DNA of 64,000 nucleotides from Rhodospirillales bacterium 24-66-33 (lineage in GTDB: Bacteria > Pseudomonadota > Alphaproteobacteria > Reyranellales > Reyranellaceae). The position numbers and the translations under genes are program-made. Shown here piece after piece: positions 9,493 to 17,847 of this stretch (positions are counted from its first letter, which is position 1; each line of letters starts with the position of its first letter). Location of the stretch: contig NCHQ01000012.1 of NCBI GenBank assembly GCA_002281855.1, positions 62,001-126,000 of the forward strand, given 5' to 3'. The notes under the pieces were generated by a model. That model was not told the DNA's origin. It saw only the letters and a list, made by a program, of their open reading frames with translations, and searched no databases.

Positions 9493-9945
9493 ATGCGTAC
9501 CGTCGACTATTCCCCGTTCTATCGCGCCACCGTCGGCTTCGACCGGGTCTTCGACCTGCTCGACTCGGTGTCCAGCCAGTCCGCCGCCAACGGCTATCCC
9601 CCGTACAATATCGAGAAGGCCGGCGATAACGCCTACCGGATCGTGATGGCGGTTGCAGGCTTCGCCGAAGCCGAGCTGAACGTGACCCAGAAGGAAAACG
9701 AGCTCCTGGTCAGCGGCCAGGCGGCACCGACCGAAGGCCAGGAAGAGAAGCAGTATCTCTATCGTGGCATTGCCGGCCGCAACTTCGAGCGCCGCTTCCA
9801 GCTCGCCGACCATGTGAAGGTCACGGGTGCGAAGCTCGCCAACGGCCTGCTCACGATCGAGCTGCAGCGTGAGATCCCGGAGGAGAAGAAGCCCCGCGCG
9901 ATCCCCGTCCAGGCCGGCAGCGGCCCGGCGGCTCTCACCCACTAA
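9493..9945 (+). CDS. Small heat-shock protein, Hsp20/IbpA family
   Basis: A 150-aa alpha-crystallin-type chaperone that holds unfolding proteins for refolding by DnaK/ClpB. The N-terminus (SPFYRATVGFDRVFDLL) is typical of IbpA proteins. The crystallin domain spans about residues 38-135, with YRIVMAVAGF, the RNFERRFQL strand and the GLLTIEL signature. The C-terminal I-P-V motif (AIPVQ), which docks subunits into oligomers, is present. The ATG at 9493 has a GAGAGGA site 7 bases upstream, inside a possible thermosensing leader, and a strong terminator follows. It appears to be monocistronic. Confidence 0.93.
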   Translation: MRTVDYSPFYRATVGFDRVFDLLDSVSSQSAANGYPPYNIEKAGDNAYRIVMAVAGFAEAELNVTQKENELLVSGQAAPTEGQEEKQYLYRGIAGRNFERRFQLADHVKVTGAKLANGLLTIELQREIPEEKKPRAIPVQAGSGPAALTH

Positions 9946-9969
9946 GCGGACTTCCGCCTGCTGTCTCCG

Positions 9970-10002
9970 AAGGGCGTCGCGGGAAACCGCGGCGCCCTTT
10001 TT
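9970..10002 (+). terminator. Rho-independent terminator after hsp20
   Basis: A 13-bp stem (9970-9982 with 9987-9999, one G-T wobble) closed by a GAAA tetraloop and followed by a short T run (9998-10002), 25 bases after the Hsp20 stop. Stem, tetraloop and position make this one of the clearest terminators in the window. Confidence 0.85.
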
Positions 10003-10025
10003 CGTAGCTTAGCTCCCCCTCCCGG

Positions 10026-10048
10026 CCTCCCCCGTCAGACGGGCGAGG
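10026..10048. repeat. Small palindromic repeat (family C, copy 1)
   Basis: A near-palindrome of the form CCTCCCCCGT-N3-ACGGGCGAGG followed by GTGGAGGAATTGGG. A second copy lies at 16344-16366 with the same trailing GAATTGGG. Both sit just downstream of stops in intergenic DNA, as REP-like elements do. Confidence 0.6.
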
Positions 10049-10075
10049 TGGAGGAATTGGGATCGAGCTTTCAAG

Positions 10076-11005
10076 CTACTTCGCGTACTTGCCCGTGAGC
10101 TGCGGTGTGTGCGGTCCCTCGCCGCCCTTCTCCTTGTGCTGGAGACGGGTGGTGCGGGCCCAGGTGCGCTTCAGCTCGTCCTTTACGCTGAACTTCAGCG
10201 TGCCGATCTTCTCGACCGTCAGCTCGATCTTGTCCCCGTCCATGAACGAGTGGAGACCGCGATGGTTGGTGCCGGTGGCGACGATGTCGCCTGGCTCCAG
10301 CGTGTGGATCGAGCTCACCCACTCGATGATGCGCGGGATATGGTGCGCCATGTCGGACGTGTTGAACTTCTGCATCACCGTGCCGTTGTTGATCAGCGTG
10401 ATGTCGAGATTCTGCGGATCGGCGATCTCGTCGGCGGTGACGATGCACGGGCCGATCGGTGCGAAGGTGTCGCGCGACTTCATCTGGAAGAACACGTTGC
10501 CCGGCGGCGGCAGGCCGCGGGCCGACCCGTCGATGAAGCAGGTGTAGCCGAAGATGTGCTTGAAGGCGTCGGCCTGCGCGACGCGCGTCGCACGCGTGCC
10601 GATGACCAGCGCCATCTCCGCCTCGCCCTCGAAGATCGTGGCTGGCGCATCCGGCAGCACCATCGTGTCGCCGTCGCCGATCACCGCCGTCGCGGCCTTG
10701 TGGAAGGCATTGATCGCGGGCTTCTCCGGCAAGGTGCCGTCTTCCATGTAGTTGACGGCCATGCAGACGATGTTGCCGGGCTTCGGCACCGGCGGACGCA
10801 GCTTCACGCCTGACACGGGCACGCCCTTGCCCTCGGCGGCGGCCTTCTCGACCCTGGCCTTGTAGGCATCCCACCGGGCGATGAGCCCGAGGACGAGGTC
10901 GCGTGCGTCGAGGTGCGGGATGTCCTTCACCGCATCCGTCACGTCGACGACCTGGTCCCCCGTGATGACGCCCAGCCGATAGTCGTTGAAATAGCAGATC
11001 TTCAC
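10076..11005 (-). CDS. Fumarylacetoacetate hydrolase (FAH) family protein
   Basis: A 309-aa enzyme of the FAH superfamily, which cleaves or hydrates beta-diketone-like acids in aromatic catabolism. Metal-binding Glu residues lie in FEGEAEMALVIG, and GYTCFIDGSARG, the central NGTVMQ and the C-terminal GTNHRGLHSF are typical of fumarylpyruvate/acylpyruvate hydrolase relatives. The start is GTG at 11005 with a GAGGGAGA site. It is divergent from an extradiol dioxygenase-like gene 71 bases away, so the pair may handle ring-cleavage products. The substrate is unknown. Confidence 0.85.
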   Translation of the reverse strand: MKICYFNDYRLGVITGDQVVDVTDAVKDIPHLDARDLVLGLIARWDAYKARVEKAAAEGKGVPVSGVKLRPPVPKPGNIVCMAVNYMEDGTLPEKPAINAFHKAATAVIGDGDTMVLPDAPATIFEGEAEMALVIGTRATRVAQADAFKHIFGYTCFIDGSARGLPPPGNVFFQMKSRDTFAPIGPCIVTADEIADPQNLDITLINNGTVMQKFNTSDMAHHIPRIIEWVSSIHTLEPGDIVATGTNHRGLHSFMDGDKIELTVEKIGTLKFSVKDELKRTWARTTRLQHKEKGGEGPHTPQLTGKYAK

Positions 11006-11076
11006 TTCTCTCTCCCTCGGTCCCTTTTCAGGATCGCCTGATGGGGCTAGCCTTCCTCCAAAAAGCGGAGGAAGCA

Positions 11077-12024
11077 ATGGCCGTCATCAAGGCAGCGGAA
11101 TTTGCCTGGCCGCGGATGGAAGCACCCGACCTCGACGAGATGGAGGAGTTCCTCACTCATTTCGGCCTCATCCGCGCCGAACGCACAGCGACTGCGCTCT
11201 ACATGCGCGGCACCGACGATCACCATCATCTGCACGTGACGCAAAAAGGCGGCACGAAGTTCATCGGCTTCGCCTACCACGCCGAGGACGAGGAAGATCT
11301 GAAGCGCCTCACCAAGCTGCCCGGCGCCTCGGACATCGAAACCCTCGACGAACCCGGCGGCGGCCGGCGCGTGCGCCTGACCGAACCCAACGGCTACCAG
11401 ATCGAAGTGGTGGCCGGACAGAAGCGGTGCGAGCCGGTCCGGGTCGTTCGCGATGAGCAGAACACCGCGCGCGAGCCGGGCCGCCGGGTCGGCCGGGTGT
11501 TGCGGCTCGGCAGCTCTCCCACATCGATCCAGCGCATCGGCCATGGCGTGCTCGGGTCGCCGAAGGTGACGGAGACGGTGGCCTGGTTCCGCGAGACGCT
11601 GGGCATGATCCGCTCCGATGACGTCTATGCCGGCGCGAAGGACAACATCATCGGGTCGTTCAACCGCCTCGACCGCGGTGACGCCTACGTCGATCATCAC
11701 GTGTTCTTCTGCAACCACAACACAAAAGCGGGCCTGCACCACGTCTCCTACGAGGTGCAGGACATCGACTGCGTCTTCCAGGACCACGAGTATCTCGAGC
11801 GGCTGGGCAAGTACGATCATGTGTGGGGCATCGGACGCCACCTGCTGGGCAGCCAGGTCTACGACTACTGGAGCGATCCCTGGGGGCGCGTGCATGAACG
11901 CTGGGCCGACACCGACCGCCTGAATGCGGGCGATGGCGGCAATCTCGTCAGTGCCGAGGAAGGCCTCCGGTCGCAATGGGGCGACGGACCGCCGGAGCGA
12001 TTCATCGGTCATACCAGCCCCTAA
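11077..12024 (+). CDS. VOC-family extradiol dioxygenase-like protein
   Basis: A 315-aa protein of two vicinal-oxygen-chelate modules, as in type I extradiol (2,3-dihydroxybiphenyl-type) dioxygenases. The iron ligands of this class appear in order in the C-terminal half: His in RIGHGVLG, His in GLHHVSYEV and Glu in RVHERWAD. The N-terminal module has lost ligands, as usual. Start ATG 11077 with GGAGGAAG upstream is preferred over 11041. The divergent FAH-family neighbour and following alcohol dehydrogenase suggest a small aromatic-compound pathway; the true substrate is not evident. Confidence 0.85.
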   Translation: MAVIKAAEFAWPRMEAPDLDEMEEFLTHFGLIRAERTATALYMRGTDDHHHLHVTQKGGTKFIGFAYHAEDEEDLKRLTKLPGASDIETLDEPGGGRRVRLTEPNGYQIEVVAGQKRCEPVRVVRDEQNTAREPGRRVGRVLRLGSSPTSIQRIGHGVLGSPKVTETVAWFRETLGMIRSDDVYAGAKDNIIGSFNRLDRGDAYVDHHVFFCNHNTKAGLHHVSYEVQDIDCVFQDHEYLERLGKYDHVWGIGRHLLGSQVYDYWSDPWGRVHERWADTDRLNAGDGGNLVSAEEGLRSQWGDGPPERFIGHTSP

Positions 12025-12091
12025 GGATCGGTTGGCCCGACCCGTTCTTTCGTCTTAATGTCCGCCCCGGTCCGCAACGGAGAGAGTCCCA

Positions 12092-13144
12092 ATGAAGAGC
12101 TACAAGGTCGTCGAGTTCGGCCAGCCCCTGCAGAAGGTCGAGGAAAGCAATCCCGCGCCGCAGGGCGCCGAGGTGCTGGTCAAGGTCACGGCCGCCGGCG
12201 TCTGCCACAGCGACGTGCACCTGTGGGAAGGCTTCTTCGACATGGGCGGCGGCAACAAGGTGTCGACGCAGAAGACCATGAACCCGCCGCGCACCATGGG
12301 CCACGAGATCGTGGGCGAAGTCGTGGCGCTGGGTCCCGACGCCAAGGGCGCCAAGGTCGGCGACAAGGCGGTGGTCTATCCGTGGATCGGCTGCGGCACC
12401 TGCTGGTACTGCGCCAACGGTCGTGAGCATCTCTGCCCCGCGCCCCGTGCGCTCGGCGTCAACAAGGACGGCGGCTACGCCGATCATGTCCTCGTCCCCG
12501 ACGCCAAGTATCTCTATCCCTATGGCGATATCCCGACCGAACTGGCCTGCCTCTACGCCTGCTCCGGCATCACGGCCTTCAGCGCCGTCAAGAAGGCGGT
12601 TGGCGAGGATGCCGGCAAGCCCATCCTGGTGATCGGCGCCGGCGGCGTCGGCCTGATGGGCGTGAAGTTCGCGCAGTCGGTACTGGGCCATGCGCCGATC
12701 GTGGCCGACATCGACGAGAACAAGCGCAAGCTCGCACTCGACAACGGCGCGGTCGCCGCCATCGATCCGCGCGACAAGGATGCCCGCAAGAAGATCTTCG
12801 AACTGACCGGCGGGACCGGCGTCGGCGCCGCGATCGACTTCGTGGGCGCCGAGAGTACCGCGCAGTTCGGCGTCAAGGCGCTGGCCCGCGGCGGCCGGCT
12901 GATCGTCGTCGGCCTGTTCGGCGGCACCTTCTCGCTGCCCATGCCGATGTTCGCCTTCACCGGCTGCCAGATCGTGGGCTCCGTCACGGGCAGCCCGGGC
13001 GAGATGAAGGAGATGATGGACCTCGTCACCGCGGGCAAGGTCACGCCGGTGCCGGTCGTCAAGCGCACGCTCGACGAGGCCGACACCACGCTGCAGGAAC
13101 TGCGCAAGGGCCTGATCATGGGGCGGGCCGTCCTCGTCCCGTGA
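12092..13144 (+). CDS. Zinc-dependent alcohol dehydrogenase (MDR family)
   Basis: A 350-aa medium-chain dehydrogenase oxidising alcohols with NAD(P). Catalytic zinc ligands are Cys in GVCHSD and the His of the MGHEIVG segment. The four structural-zinc cysteines are in CGTCWYCANGREHLC. The Rossmann loop is GAGGVG, followed by an acidic residue (VADID) that favours NAD. The ATG at 12092 has a GAGAG site. It shares four bases (GTGA) with the next methyltransferase gene, so the two are translationally coupled despite unrelated functions. Substrate unknown. Confidence 0.9.
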   Translation: MKSYKVVEFGQPLQKVEESNPAPQGAEVLVKVTAAGVCHSDVHLWEGFFDMGGGNKVSTQKTMNPPRTMGHEIVGEVVALGPDAKGAKVGDKAVVYPWIGCGTCWYCANGREHLCPAPRALGVNKDGGYADHVLVPDAKYLYPYGDIPTELACLYACSGITAFSAVKKAVGEDAGKPILVIGAGGVGLMGVKFAQSVLGHAPIVADIDENKRKLALDNGAVAAIDPRDKDARKKIFELTGGTGVGAAIDFVGAESTAQFGVKALARGGRLIVVGLFGGTFSLPMPMFAFTGCQIVGSVTGSPGEMKEMMDLVTAGKVTPVPVVKRTLDEADTTLQELRKGLIMGRAVLVP

Positions 13145-14103
13145 GCCAGGCGACACGCGCCCTCGCCCACGCCTTCGATATCGGAGCGCTCGCCGAAAGG
13201 CGGGCGTTCTTCCTGCGTGCCGAGGATCCACCCTTCGCGGAGATCGACGCGGAACAGTCGTTCCGCCCGGCCTATCTGCGCCTCGCGAAAGCGGTGCCGC
13301 GGCTGGAGAACGGCGGCCACGAACTCGGCCTCGTGCTGCTGACCAAGCACAAGGAAGAGAATTTCGCCAATATCGCGCGCGGCTGGGCCCTGCTCGCCCC
13401 CGGCGGAACGCTCGTCTGCGCCGGCGCCAACGATGACGGGGCGGCCAGCCTCGAGAAGCAGGTCGGCAAGGCCTTCGGCGGCGTCGATTCCCTGTCGAAG
13501 TTCCATAGCCGCGTCTTCTGGTTGGTGAAGGGAAGCCACGCGCCGCCCGACTACTGGCAGAAACTCGCGACCCTGCATTCCGTCGGCGACGGTTCGTGGC
13601 AGAGCCAGCCCGGCATCTTCTCTTGGGACCATGTCGACGGCGGCTCCGAGATGCTGGCCGCGCACCTGCCCCACGACCTCTTCGGACATGTCGCCGATTT
13701 CGGCTGCGGCTGGGGCTTCCTCACGCGGCACGTGCTGAAAATTTGCCCCGCCGTGACGAAGATCGACGGCATCGACGCCGAGCATCGTGCGGTCGAAGCG
13801 AGCCGGGTGAACGTCACGGACCCGCGCGCGACGTTCCATTGGCTCGACCTGATCAACGAAGCGGCGCCCGCGACCTACGACGCGATCGTCTGCAACCCGC
13901 CCTTCCATGCCGGCCGCGCCGCCGAGCCTTCACTGGGCCAGGGCTTCATCGCCGTCGCGGCCCGGGCGCTGAAGCCCAGGGGCCGGTTCTACATGGTCGC
14001 CAATCGCGGGCTGCCCTATGAGCCCCTGCTGAAGACGCACTTCGCGTCGTTCGAGACGTTGGCCGACAACAACAAGTTCAAGGTGACACTGGCGCGCCGC
14101 TGA
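13141..14103 (+). CDS. RsmC-like class I SAM-dependent methyltransferase
   Basis: A 320-aa methyltransferase with a degenerate N-terminal half and a catalytic C-terminal half, the layout of RsmC/RlmG rRNA guanine-N2 methyltransferases. Motif I is DFGCGWGFLT and motif IV is CNPPFHAG (NPPF), typical of enzymes that methylate exocyclic amines of bases. The GTG start at 13141 overlaps the dehydrogenase stop. The 3' end overlaps the convergent tlyA by 26 bases. 16S rRNA G1207 is the known RsmC target; the target here is inferred. Confidence 0.85.
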   Translation: MSQATRALAHAFDIGALAERRAFFLRAEDPPFAEIDAEQSFRPAYLRLAKAVPRLENGGHELGLVLLTKHKEENFANIARGWALLAPGGTLVCAGANDDGAASLEKQVGKAFGGVDSLSKFHSRVFWLVKGSHAPPDYWQKLATLHSVGDGSWQSQPGIFSWDHVDGGSEMLAAHLPHDLFGHVADFGCGWGFLTRHVLKICPAVTKIDGIDAEHRAVEASRVNVTDPRATFHWLDLINEAAPATYDAIVCNPPFHAGRAAEPSLGQGFIAVAARALKPRGRFYMVANRGLPYEPLLKTHFASFETLADNNKFKVTLARR

Positions 14104-14833
14104 AGACGGCGGCGATCAGGAACTCCTTGTTGCCTTCCGCACCGGTGATCGGGCTCTCGGTGACGCCCAGCACCTGCCACCCCTCCTGTTGGGCCAGCCA
14201 GGCCGAAATCGTCTCGACGACTTCGGCGTGCAGCTCGGGCTCGCGCACGATACCGCCTTTGCCGACGCGGCCCCTGCCCACCTCGAACTGCGGCTTGATG
14301 AGGGCCGCGAGATGCGCGCCCGGAGTGGCGAGAGCGAGTGCGGCCGGCAACACGAGCCGCAGGCCGACGAACGAGGCGTCGCAGACGACGAGATCGATCG
14401 GATCGGGAATTTCCGCGCGCGTAACGTCGCGGATGTTGGTCTTCTCCATCGAGACGACGCGCGGGTCGGTGCGCAGCTTCCAGGCGAGCTGGTTGGTGCC
14501 GACATCGACGGCATAGACCTTCGCCGCGCCGCGTTGCAGGAGGCAGTCGGTGAAGCCACCGGTCGAGGAGCCGACATCGAGGGCGATGCGCCCTGTCACC
14601 GGAATCGCGAAGTGATCCAGCGCCTTCTCGAGTTTCAGCCCCCCGCGCGAGACATAGGGATGAAGCTGGCCGCGGACCTCGATCGGCATATCCTCGGCGA
14701 CCGGCTGACCCGCCTTCTCCAGCCGCCGGTCGTTCGAGAAGACGAGCCCGGCCATGACCAGTCGCTGCGCGGCGGCGCGCGTTTCCACGAGCCCGCGCTC
14801 GACCAGCGCCACGTCCAATCGGGTCTTCGCCAA
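14078..14833 (-). CDS. tlyA: TlyA family rRNA 2'-O-methyltransferase
   Basis: A 251-aa protein with an N-terminal S4 RNA-binding domain (residues 1-60, RLDVALVERGLVETR) and an FtsJ-like Rossmann methyltransferase domain (LDVGSSTGGFTDCLL). The catalytic tetrad pattern is consistent, with Lys in RGGLKLEKAL, Asp in VVCDASFVG, and IKPQFEVGR. TlyA methylates ribose in 16S and 23S rRNA and affects capreomycin sensitivity. The start is TTG at 14833 with a GGGAGA site. In many relatives tlyA follows dxs directly; here about 3 kb of opposite-strand genes lie between them. Confidence 0.9.
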   Translation of the reverse strand: MAKTRLDVALVERGLVETRAAAQRLVMAGLVFSNDRRLEKAGQPVAEDMPIEVRGQLHPYVSRGGLKLEKALDHFAIPVTGRIALDVGSSTGGFTDCLLQRGAAKVYAVDVGTNQLAWKLRTDPRVVSMEKTNIRDVTRAEIPDPIDLVVCDASFVGLRLVLPAALALATPGAHLAALIKPQFEVGRGRVGKGGIVREPELHAEVVETISAWLAQQEGWQVLGVTESPITGAEGNKEFLIAAVFSGAPVSP

Positions 14834-14862
14834 TACTGTCTCCCTTTCGAGGACCTGCTAGC

Positions 14863-15615
14863 ATGCCGGGCATGAGCATGAAACTTCTGGAAGGCGAGCG
14901 CGCCCTAATCACCGGGTGCGCCGGCGGAATCGGTCGCGGGATCGCGAAGGCATTGAAGGCCGAGGGCGCGCTCGTGCTCGGCAGCGACATCGCCGCCCCG
15001 CCCGTCGAAGATGGCATCGACTTCCTGCAAGCCGACCTTTCCGGGAAGGACGGATGGAAGGGACTGCTCGACGGGGCGGTCAATAAGCTCGGAACGATCT
15101 CGCTGTTCGTCCATGCCGCGAGCCCGCGCCGTCTGGAGGTCGACACCCCGCTGTCGGTCAGCGAGGAGACATGGGACCTGATGACCGACATCAACCTGCG
15201 CTCCGGCTTCTTCCTCGCCCGCGAAGCCGGTCGCCACATGCGCGACAACAAGATCAAGGGCCGCATGATCCTGGTCACCTCGCAGCACCGCGAGACGCCG
15301 CGCAACCTCGCGCACTACAGCGCCTCGAAGGCCGGCATGACGATGGTGATGAAGGAACTGGCGCGCGTCCTGGCCCCGGATGGAATCCGCGTGAACGCGA
15401 TCGCGCCTGGCGCGATTCCTGGTGGCGGCTTCGTGGCGGACAATCTCGCGGAGCTGGTCTCGCAGATTCCAATCGGCCGCGCGGGCACGCCCGACGACAT
15501 CGCCCAGGTCGCGGTCGCGATTCTCTCGGAAAGATTTGGCCGTTACGTGGTGGGGACGACAGTAGAAGTCGATGGTGGATTGGGCCTCGCGAGCTGGATT
15601 CCTGCCAAGGCTTGA
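14863..15615 (+). CDS. Short-chain dehydrogenase/reductase (SDR)
   Basis: A 250-aa classical SDR oxidoreductase. The nucleotide loop TGCAGGIGRG is near residue 18, an acidic SDIAA segment follows beta-2 (NAD preference likely), and the catalytic Ser-Tyr-Lys set is VTSQHRE with YSASK. The C-terminus (EVDGGLGLASWI) is typical. Three in-frame ATGs (14863, 14872, 14878) are possible; 14863 is 11 bases from a GAGGA site. It is divergent from tlyA and possibly shares a transcript with the peroxiredoxin after 52 bases. Substrate unknown. Confidence 0.88.
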   Translation: MPGMSMKLLEGERALITGCAGGIGRGIAKALKAEGALVLGSDIAAPPVEDGIDFLQADLSGKDGWKGLLDGAVNKLGTISLFVHAASPRRLEVDTPLSVSEETWDLMTDINLRSGFFLAREAGRHMRDNKIKGRMILVTSQHRETPRNLAHYSASKAGMTMVMKELARVLAPDGIRVNAIAPGAIPGGGFVADNLAELVSQIPIGRAGTPDDIAQVAVAILSERFGRYVVGTTVEVDGGLGLASWIPAKA

Positions 15616-15667
15616 CCGCGCTCGGCGGAAGCGTTGAGGTGCGGGCCGCAAACCCGAGGAGTTCACC

Positions 15668-16330
15668 ATGACGCTTCGCATCAATTCGACCGCGCCCGAC
15701 TTCAAGGCCGAGACGACCCAGGGTCCCATCGAGTTCCACAAGTGGATCGGCGACAGCTGGGCGATCCTGTTCTCGCACCCGAAGGACTTCACGCCGGTCT
15801 GCACCACCGAGCTCGGCTACATGGCGGGCCTCAAGCCGCAGTTCGACAAGCTCAACACCAAGATCATCGGCCTCTCGGTCGATCCGGTGACCAATCACTC
15901 CAAGTGGGCCAAGGACATCGAGGAGACGCAAGGCCACGCCGTGACCTTCCCGATGATCGGCGATCCCGAGCTCAAGGTCGCGACCGCCTATGACATGCTG
16001 CCGGAAGGTGCCGGCTCGACCTCGGAAGGTCGCACCGCCGCCGACAACGCCACCGTGCGCTCGGTGTTCATCATCGGCCCCGACAAGAAGATCAAGGCGA
16101 TGCTCGTCTACCCGATGAGCAGCGGCCGCAACTTCGACGAGGTGCTGCGCCTGCTCGAATCCTGCCAGCTCACCGCCCGGCACCAGGTGGCGACGCCGGT
16201 CAACTGGAAGAAGGGTGAGGACGTGATCATCGTCCCGGCCGTTTCGGACGAAGCGGCCAAGACCAAGTACCCGAACGGCTGGAAGGCACCGAAGCCTTAC
16301 CTGCGCATCGTGCCGCAGCCCAAGGACTGA
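15668..16330 (+). CDS. 1-Cys peroxiredoxin (Prx6 family)
   Basis: A 220-aa peroxidase reducing hydrogen peroxide and organic peroxides. The peroxidatic cysteine is in FTPVCTTEL (near residue 45), in the invariant P-x3-T/S-x2-C context. The length and C-terminal domain (NWKKGEDVIIVP, then PYLRIVPQP) mark the Prx6-type subgroup. Another Cys (LESCQL) is not at a typical resolving position. The start has a GAGGAG site (gaggagttcacc). It is flanked downstream by a palindromic repeat that could also end transcription. Confidence 0.93.
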   Translation: MTLRINSTAPDFKAETTQGPIEFHKWIGDSWAILFSHPKDFTPVCTTELGYMAGLKPQFDKLNTKIIGLSVDPVTNHSKWAKDIEETQGHAVTFPMIGDPELKVATAYDMLPEGAGSTSEGRTAADNATVRSVFIIGPDKKIKAMLVYPMSSGRNFDEVLRLLESCQLTARHQVATPVNWKKGEDVIIVPAVSDEAAKTKYPNGWKAPKPYLRIVPQPKD

Positions 16331-16343
16331 CAAAAATTGCTTT

Positions 16344-16366
16344 CCTCCCCCGTAAGACGGGGGAGG
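16344..16366. repeat. Small palindromic repeat (family C, copy 2)
   Basis: A perfect 10-bp inverted repeat CCTCCCCCGT (16344-16353) with ACGGGGGAGG (16357-16366), 14 bases after the peroxiredoxin stop. It is related to the element at 10026-10048, including the GAATTGGG that follows. It may act as a transcript 3' stabiliser. Confidence 0.6.
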
Positions 16367-16440
16367 TGAAAGAATTGGGCGTCGAACGCCAAACCATCTC
16401 GCTTTATCCTCGCTCTCCTACGCTTTCGGGGAGATGTGAA

Positions 16441-17847
16441 ATGACGGACGAACTCTGGCGCTGGTCGGCGGCCGACCTGGCGCAGGCGATGGCACGGGGC
16501 GCGATTTCGAGCGAGGACGCCACCCGCTCCGTCCTGGGTCGGATCGAGGCCGTCAATCCGCAGGTCAATGCCGTGGTCGACGTCATGGCCGACGAGGCGC
16601 TGCAGGCCGCACGCGAGGCCGACACCGCGCGCCGCAGTGGCGCCGCCTGCGGGCCGCTGCACGGCGTGCCGATGACGGTGAAGGTCAACGTCGACACCAA
16701 GGGCCGCGCCACGACCAACGGTGTCGTGGCCTTTCGCGACCTGGTGGCGACCGAGGACAGTCCGGTCGTCGCCAATCTGCGCCGGGCGGGCGCGGTCATC
16801 GTCGGTCGCACCAACACGCCCGCTTTTTCGCATCGCTGGTTCACCGACAACGAGCTGCACGGCGCGACCCGCAACCCGTGGGGCAAGGGCCTGACACCGG
16901 GCGGATCGAGCGGCGGCGCGGCGGCGGCGCTGGCCGCGGGCATGGGCGCCATCGCGCATGGCAACGACTATGGCGGCTCGATCCGCTACCCCGCCTATGC
17001 CTGCGGCGTGGCAGGCCTGCGGCCGACGCCCGGCCGCGTGCCGGCCTTCAACCCCTCTGCCACCGCCGAGCGGCCGATCACGGCGCAGCTCATGTCGGTG
17101 CAGGGCCCCCTCGCCCGCACCGTCGCGGACCTGCGCCTCGCCTTCGCGGCCATGGCGATGGGCGATGCGCGCGATCCCAACTGGGTCCCGGCGCCGCTCG
17201 TCGGACCCGCCCCCACGAGGCCCCTGCGCGCCGCCCTCGCGCCCGCCCCGTTCGATGACGTCGTGCCCGAGGTGCGCGCCGCGATCGTGGCGGCCGGCAA
17301 GGCCCTCGAAGCGGCGGGCTACGAGGTCGAGGAGATCGCACCGCCGCAGCTGGGCGAAGCGGCCGAGCTGTGGCACCGGATGGTGGTCAACGACGAGCGG
17401 CGGGGCTTCGTCGCGACCGTCCAGGCGCTGGGCGACGCCGCGGCCCGGCGCAACGTCGAGGGGCATCTGCGCTACGTGCCGGAAGTCGATGCCGGCGGTC
17501 TGCTCGATGCGTTCGGTCAGCGTCTCGCCCTGATGCGCGCCTGGTCGCTGTTCTTCGCTGAATATGCAGTCGCGGTCGTGCCGGTATCGCACGTCCTGCC
17601 GTTCCCCGACGGGCTCGATCTGCAGGACCAGCCTGTGGTGGACCGCATGATGGCGGCGCAGCACTGCCTGCTCGCGACGCCCGTGCTGGGCTATCCTTCG
17701 GTATCGGTGCCGACGGGCCTTGCGGGTGGCACGCCGGTCGGCGTTCAGGTGATTGCTGCCCGCTTCCGCGAGGATCTCTGCCTCGACGCGGCGGAGGTCA
17801 TCGAGGCGCACGCCCCGCGTCTCACGCCCATCGATCCGCGCGGTTAG
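16441..17847 (+). CDS. Amidase signature family hydrolase
   Basis: A 468-aa amidase with the Ser-cisSer-Lys triad: Lys81 in MTVKVNVD, cis-Ser156 in TPGGSSGG and nucleophile Ser180 in GNDYGGSIR. Relatives hydrolyse aliphatic or aryl amides, or transfer ammonia as GatA; gatB/gatC are absent here, so a catabolic or detoxifying amidase is more likely. ATG 16441 is chosen because the upstream extension runs into the family C repeat. The stop overlaps that of the convergent dxs by four bases. The substrate cannot be read from sequence. Confidence 0.9.
   Translation: MTDELWRWSAADLAQAMARGAISSEDATRSVLGRIEAVNPQVNAVVDVMADEALQAAREADTARRSGAACGPLHGVPMTVKVNVDTKGRATTNGVVAFRDLVATEDSPVVANLRRAGAVIVGRTNTPAFSHRWFTDNELHGATRNPWGKGLTPGGSSGGAAAALAAGMGAIAHGNDYGGSIRYPAYACGVAGLRPTPGRVPAFNPSATAERPITAQLMSVQGPLARTVADLRLAFAAMAMGDARDPNWVPAPLVGPAPTRPLRAALAPAPFDDVVPEVRAAIVAAGKALEAAGYEVEEIAPPQLGEAAELWHRMVVNDERRGFVATVQALGDAAARRNVEGHLRYVPEVDAGGLLDAFGQRLALMRAWSLFFAEYAVAVVPVSHVLPFPDGLDLQDQPVVDRMMAAQHCLLATPVLGYPSVSVPTGLAGGTPVGVQVIAARFREDLCLDAAEVIEAHAPRLTPIDPRG

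Noticed and set aside
11047..12012. A 321-codon minus-strand frame antisense to the dioxygenase-like gene
   Set aside because: The plus-strand protein has the H, H, E iron ligands of the family; the minus frame has none.
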